Source: Atopsyche davidsoni (taxonomy: Eukaryota; Arthropoda; Insecta; Trichoptera; Hydrobiosidae). Taken from it: a stretch of 64,000 nucleotides of DNA. The notes beneath the pieces were generated by a model, which worked only from the letters and a program-made list of their open reading frames with translations, did no database searches and had not been told where the DNA came from. The position numbers were made by a program, and so were the translations under genes. Each line of letters starts with the position of its first letter. Position 1 is the stretch's first letter. Shown here piece after piece: positions 58,621-64,000 of the stretch. The stretch lies in contig JAILWY010000026.1 of NCBI GenBank assembly GCA_022113835.1, positions 2,624,001 through 2,688,000 of the forward strand. The letters run 5' to 3'.

Positions 58621-61600
58621 TACAGCGTCTAAACAAATAAGGCGTCTTATCGGATGATTTACTTGACGCCCCGTTCCAGATTTAACTCGCTACTTTTGAA
58701 AATGTCTGGACCTATGTGAATACTTGACGAACACGCGCTCGCAGGGACATTTCGCCAACGATGCCGAGTGAATTCGTGTGTGTTTATTTTTCCGCGAAAA
58801 CGTGGAGAGCCCCGGCGGAAGGTGCTTCTTATCGCTCATTATTTGCGCTACGGTCGCGATGCCCTCCCGTAGAATTCGATCGATCAAAAATTATTAGATA
58901 AGCGCGATTTCCCCGCTGATGTCGCATTCGATCAGCACGCGTCGAAATGAGGTCACTTCGACAATTTCCGCATGAAATAATTGATAAAGCTCAATTTTGG
59001 ATTACATCAATCGGCACCGCCCGGATCGGACACTCGCTCGAATGACTCGAGTGAAACTTCAATTACACTAGACCCTGGCCTTTCACTTGCGCCGATTTGA
59101 TATGAAGTTTTTGCAAAATCGCGGCTCGAGACCCGACCGCTCGCCGGAGTGTGCCTCTGCAGATCTCCTCGGCCGGCTCCTCCTGCGGCCCGCCCGGCCG
59201 GCGCGGAGCTATAGTCGGCGCGAAGGCCGCTAGCCTGGCAACTCCGCCACATTCTCCGTGAAAGGTCGTTTATTTCACTTCGCTTTGGGTGTATGTCACT
59301 CCGCTGGCCGGCATTCGAAGCCTAGGGCCATGCGCCGAACGAGATCCGTTCGGCCGTAGATAGTTTTATTCGAGAACAAGGACGTCGGTCGAATTGTCAA
59401 GCCGGACGAGTCCGCGCCGACGCGACCCGACGAACGCGAGGATTAGTAGTAAATGCCTTTCGACCGACCGATTTTTTAATAACGATACTCCCGCTGACGA
59501 AAATGTTATCGCTTTTTTTATTATTGTGGTTTATTGTTATTGAGGACTTCACAAAGCTTCCTGTTTGTAAATTCGCTCCCGCAATCGATACACGTTTTTA
59601 TGTATCCCAGACCTTCTATATTAATTCTTCCTTGTACAATTCGTTTGTCGGTGCCTATACTAAAAGTTCATGTTTGAATACACCCGCCGCAAATACTCTG
59701 ACGTTGAAGTTAATATAATTTAGAAAAACCTTTCCTAAGAAGCAATACTTGACGAGCGCACTACTCCGAAAGCTCGTGAGCCGCAATCGTCACTCCCTCC
59801 TCGCCCGCTCACCGTGCACCTCGTGACGTGCAATCTAACAGGCATTTTAATTATTGCCAACGAATGATTCCGCTATACCGTTTGAGCCGACGGCACCTGA
59901 CGTGATGGTCATCCTTCGGGTGGTAAATAATTAGATAATTTACTTTCCGCAAATGCTGTTGTATGCATTAATTAATGCTAGACATGATAATTTTCAGCGT
60001 ATAACAAAGTGGTAGAAAGTGCAATTAGGGGCTTTTCCAAATTATTTATTTCTATTTCAAATGGCATGGCACATATTAACTGTTATATTAATGAATAGAA
60101 TTTTGCATACTTGCATTTCATGTTACGGTGACATACTATTTCATCGGGCGTTATTTTCCTGGTCGTTTCTAAAAAGTTGATATATTCTGATTTATCGATA
60201 GCTTCTGATTCGTTTTTGAATAGTAACAGCACCTCGTTAAATTAAAAATAAAAAAACTTAAGTGTTATTTGATTTTTCTCGGTAAATTGATTTGCTTTTT
60301 TTAATATACACAACGATTTAACATGCAGTTAGACTTATTTCTAAAGTACAAAAATTTCTACTTTACGTTTTAATTGAAGTTAAAAATCACCGTTACGCGT
60401 TTCGTTTGTAATTTTTTTTTAATTCTATTACTATACATCTTGTTTAAAATATAAAGTTTTTTTAAAAGTATTCGAATAAGTTTTTTTTACAAATAAAAAA
60501 ATATATAATATCTTTTTTCATGTTATAAATATACACCTATGTGAAACGTATACATTATTAATCCCGTTCATTTCTCTAGTAGCCTATGTGTATATTTTTG
60601 AATGCAGTTATTCACCTGCCACCTCTTGCTTTTACAATCTATAAGCATGCATGAGAAGCAATTATTGTCGATAATCCGCGCTTATCACCTGGCGTCAGGT
60701 AATAAAATACGTATAATCGATCGCCGGCGTCAAAACTTACGTTATCTCTATACACCATAGCACATAATCTCCTATTTGGTTTTGTATTACTTCCCCGCAT
60801 GTTTTCATCAAAATCGAATTACCCAAACAACTGACAGCCGTGAAGTATTGCGTCCACCTTCTCGGTGTCATCACGTATATTCAATAGCGCGATGCAAAAA
60901 CAATCTCGCCTCCATGACGACATTTTTGCTATTCGTTTTACACAATAATTCTGTCAGTGTATCGCGACTTTGTGAATCTCTACCGATATCGAATTGACAC
61001 GCAATCCTTCCGACTAAAAAATAATCAATCACGCAACAGACGATTGGCTTGTTTATATTTGCCCTCTCTTAAATTTACGGAAAGATGATGATTTCGCTTT
61101 GCGGATAAACCGAGAGTTGAAAATGAATAAACCGCAACAGTAACTAATATCAGCGATGATTTTAGCACAGTACTTGAAATTACTAAGGTACTGTATCAAT
61201 TGGCTTCTGTGAATTTACCTCTGCGTGAATGAGTGCTAAAACATTTTTGTTGATTAACAATACACAAGGAAGACTTAGCTTAGTGTAATATTTTGCTAGC
61301 ATAGATTTTTCGTTTCGCCAATAGGTCGCGGCGCGATAAGCGGGATAACCTTTAGCTTTGACTCGGCGATACAGCCCCGTACCAACAGTTCGGTGTATTC
61401 AACTATCAATCTGAGGTTGGCAACATTTTAAACTCGAGTAGGATACATTGTGTATTGTTGACTATTGCGCTAACGGTGCTATTGGCGGCAATGCCCAATA
61501 ATCCACTTTGATAGCCTTTTGGCCTGGCGAGTGAATGCGAGTCTGGGGTGACAACGGGAAGAAGAGATTACACTATGCTTGCTTAGTGACACGAAACATC

Positions 61601-61959
61601 TTTCATTGTGTTAAATACCCTTATAACGACTCATTTTAGCTAAGCGGTTTAACACCAATTATTAGTAATTTTCGGATGGCTAATTAGAAAAATAAGCATA
61701 AAAATATTTGTTCGAGGGTAAACGCGGAATAACCTGCACTATGCTGCATTAAATTATCAAATAATGCAAAATAAATGCTAATTGCGATTATTGGATTTTA
61801 TGTCGACATATCGTAAAATACACTGAAGGTCATAAAAATATCATAATCTGAGTTCATAGTAATTTTAATTGATTTGGATTAACGCAAAATAATTATTTAT
61901 GTTGATATTTTAAAAAAGGCAAAGAATTATAAATACATACATTATGTTCTTATCCCGTG
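58621..61959. other. Non-coding DNA, CpG-bearing to about 59450 then AT-rich
   Basis: A CpG block at 59000-59260 ends the CpG-rich domain. From 59,900 the sequence is AT-rich with no domain-bearing ORF. Possible introns or flank of the candidate gene starting near 58043. Confidence 0.4.
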
Positions 61960-61986
61960 TTGACTGGCTTCCTAAGCCAGTCAACT
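61960..61986. repeat. Perfect 12-bp inverted repeat with 3-base loop
   Basis: GTTGACTGGCTT (61960-61971), loop CCT, then AAGCCAGTCAAC (61975-61986) with no mismatch. No T-run follows and no ORF is nearby. Confidence 0.95.
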
Positions 61987-63366
61987 TGTAGTTGAAATTT
62001 GTAGACAATCTAAAGTAGTAAAGTCCTTACGACGTGTTGCTATCAAGTTCTAGTTGCACTGCTTGTCTCTTGTACTCTACAGGCGTAAGACTTTGTTTTA
62101 AATAATTGAAAAAGAGTCACGGAGTCCGAGTCCGAGTCCACGGGCTCTCCCATATATGATTGTCTGTCACATTCCATATACAGACACACATTTCCACATT
62201 TTATGCATTATTATATTTCCATTTGCATGCGAGCTCCAATTGTCATAACCGATAGCATATTTCCTGCGTAGTGGAACCCGTCCCATTGTGGCCGGCACGT
62301 GAGGTCCGACAATCCCCGCGCATTTCTTTATTTCCACTCGCTGCATCGCTTAACCGTATAATTTAATCCAGCCTCGTGTGATAAAAATCGCCAATTATTT
62401 TTCTGTAATTTTCTCTTTTGATATTGTTGAATTAAAAACCTACGAGTGTTATGATAGCAATAATTAAATTGTATAAATAGTTATAAATATATACAACCGT
62501 GCAAGTAATTTTTTTTGTTATTTCATTCGTATTTATAGTAAACAATAACAGTGTACTTTTTGAGGCACATACAAGTATTACTCGCGTGTTTGATTTTCAA
62601 TTTTGACTTTATACGATCCGTTCTCTTGTAATTTCATTAAAACCTGAGGAGATGCGGTCTGGCGGCTCCGAACACAGCACTGCTGTTCGTGTATGCAGTT
62701 AAAAAATATATTTATTTCACAGAGGTAAGATGGAGATTTATACTTTTTGTTTCCATTTTAAAATTAATGTAAGCCCAACAACGATAATTTCTTAATGTAA
62801 ATTCGGATTTATCTGGAAAGTCGACGTCGCCTGTGAAGGTTTATTAGTTAAAACCCGCCTAATGTGGTTTTATATAATTGCTGGAAAATTTTAGAGGTAG
62901 CATTAACTGTGACACATTTATGACTGAGATTATCACCCCGTGTCATTGGAATCTAGTGGGTTTGCGGGGTAAATTTACCTGCATCAATATCAACAAATCG
63001 TACATAAAATTTCTCGGTTAATGATTTAGTGTTATGTAATAATTATCCTTCGTTTTAATCTATAATTAACAAGCTTTTTTTAAATACATATATTCATTAA
63101 AAAATAATGACTACCTAACGGCAATTTAAAAAAAATGTCTTTAAATTATATAACGTACTGTAATTAAGATCACGAATAGGTTAAGAAGTCGTAATCGTAC
63201 GTGTTGTAGTATAAATATTAGATTCTTAATTATCAGACTAGTGGAGTCGAAAGTTTCACTTCTTCAGTATGTATTTATATTGTGAGGTAACTGGTAAAAC
63301 AATATGCATATTTCCTCGATGATATAAATAAAGTATTATCAGGTATTAGATGTTATATTTTTTTCA
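61987..63366. other. AT-rich DNA, nothing recognised
   Basis: A (GAGTCC)3-like run lies near 62118-62137. No ORF, RNA gene or repeat could be supported. Confidence 0.45.
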
Positions 63367-63478
63367 GTGTTGCGCTGCATTGTGATTAGTGTCTTCCGAC
63401 GGTTCGGTTCCGATATTGGGACCGGCCAATACCAATCCCTGAAGTTGTCGGAATACAAAAATCACAACGCAGCACACA
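63367..63478. repeat. Imperfect inverted repeat, about 34-bp arms
   Basis: The left arm at 63367-63400 (GTGTTGCGCTGC...TTCCGAC) pairs with 63447-63478 (GTCGGAATAC...AACGCAGCAC) with a few mismatches, around a 46-base loop. It could be a short MITE or a transcribed stem-loop; no target duplication was recognised. Confidence 0.75.
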
Positions 63479-63914
63479 CCTAAGAATGAAGGACAGAAGA
63501 ACATCGGCTGCCAAAACCTTCGTACACATATTATTAGTAGGCAGTCTTTAGTAACACAATTGAACCTTGAAGGTTCGAGCCCAGTAGTCGCATTTTGATT
63601 ATGTCTGATTTCTATTCAAGTACATATTCAATTACCACATCTACTGAAGTAAAATGGACGTTTGGAGTGAATTCTAACTGTAATGTTTTATCTCTCAACA
63701 AATAAACAGCTATCTAACCCCCAAATGGCAGGAGTAGATTTTCTTAGTAAATGCAGCAGTATGCAACGTTTAGTTTTTAATTACAAAGAAAATACTATCA
63801 ATCAGCACGAACACGCAACATTTATGGTTTATAATTATCAGTAGAGTTTTGGGAATATTTTTTTCAGAGTTGATCAGTTTTCTAACTCTTTCATACCGTA
63901 TTTATTTTGACACA

Positions 63915-63985
63915 TCTACAACTATTCTTCTTCTTCAAATGCCTCCCCAGAGAAGGTTCGTGACCTTCTAACTGAACATATCTCT
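63915..63985 (-). repeat. LINE 3'-end fragment
   Basis: The nucleotides align with 37262-37335 (AACCTTCTCTGGGGAG against AACATCCTCTGAGGAG, then GAAGAAGAAG). It would be the same LINE family's 3' coding end, with broken frame, near the end of the window. Confidence 0.45.
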
Positions 63986-64000
63986 AACACGGCTGTACTA

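Noticed and set aside
1..64000. CRISPR arrays, operons, integrated viral genomes
   Set aside because: No spacer-like regular array, no bacterial gene organisation and no viral gene set seen.

Overview
The window looks like a piece of an arthropod, most likely insect, nuclear genome. It is strongly AT-rich and gene-poor. It carries spliced genes with GT-AG introns, a MADF-BESS regulator (a family expanded in insects), eukaryotic tRNA genes with T-run terminators, and fragments of Helitron, Tc1/mariner, hAT, pogo/Tigger, piggyBac and LINE elements. A short (TTAGG)3 tract fits the common insect telomere repeat but proves nothing. The order of insect cannot be told from this sequence.

Only a few genes can be defended. 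(1) A three-exon MADF-BESS DNA-binding protein gene lies on the minus strand at 22188-24200; all splice phases agree and give 262 residues. (2) A two-exon gene for a 94-residue secreted helical protein lies at 40868-41231 on the plus strand, with a TATA box and a poly(A) signal. I do not recognise this protein, and it is the best candidate for something undescribed. (3) A complete, uninterrupted ORF for translation initiation factor eIF1A lies at 44420-44866 on the minus strand. (4) Two identical tRNA-Asp(GUC) genes lie at 27117-27188 and 40460-40531. A divergent promoter region right of eIF1A probably also starts a plus-strand transcript with a splice donor at 45347, but I could not follow that transcript with confidence.

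Layout: 1-22 kb is AT-rich DNA with scattered GC-richer islets that look like regulatory DNA, plus most of the transposon debris. It includes two deleted Tc1/mariner copies, a hAT MITE with a perfect 8-bp target duplication, a Helitron, a Tigger-like element with another repeat inserted in it, a piggyBac fragment, and a palindrome around a tRNA-like core. The MADF-BESS gene sits at 22-24.4 kb with a CpG-rich 5' flank. From 25 to 40 kb come a truncated Helitron, a LINE fragment, GC islets, a 51-bp minisatellite with higher-order structure, a second Tigger copy, a second Helitron and a second tRNA-cored palindrome. The small secreted-protein gene and eIF1A occupy 40.8-45.2 kb. From about 45 to 59.5 kb the composition changes to a CpG-rich, mostly non-coding domain, as expected for the 5' or intronic control region of a large gene. 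The last 4.5 kb return to AT-rich DNA with two notable hairpins.

No CRISPR array, operon, integrated virus or bacterial gene was seen. No composition, similarity or folding computation was run; all statements come from reading the sequence.
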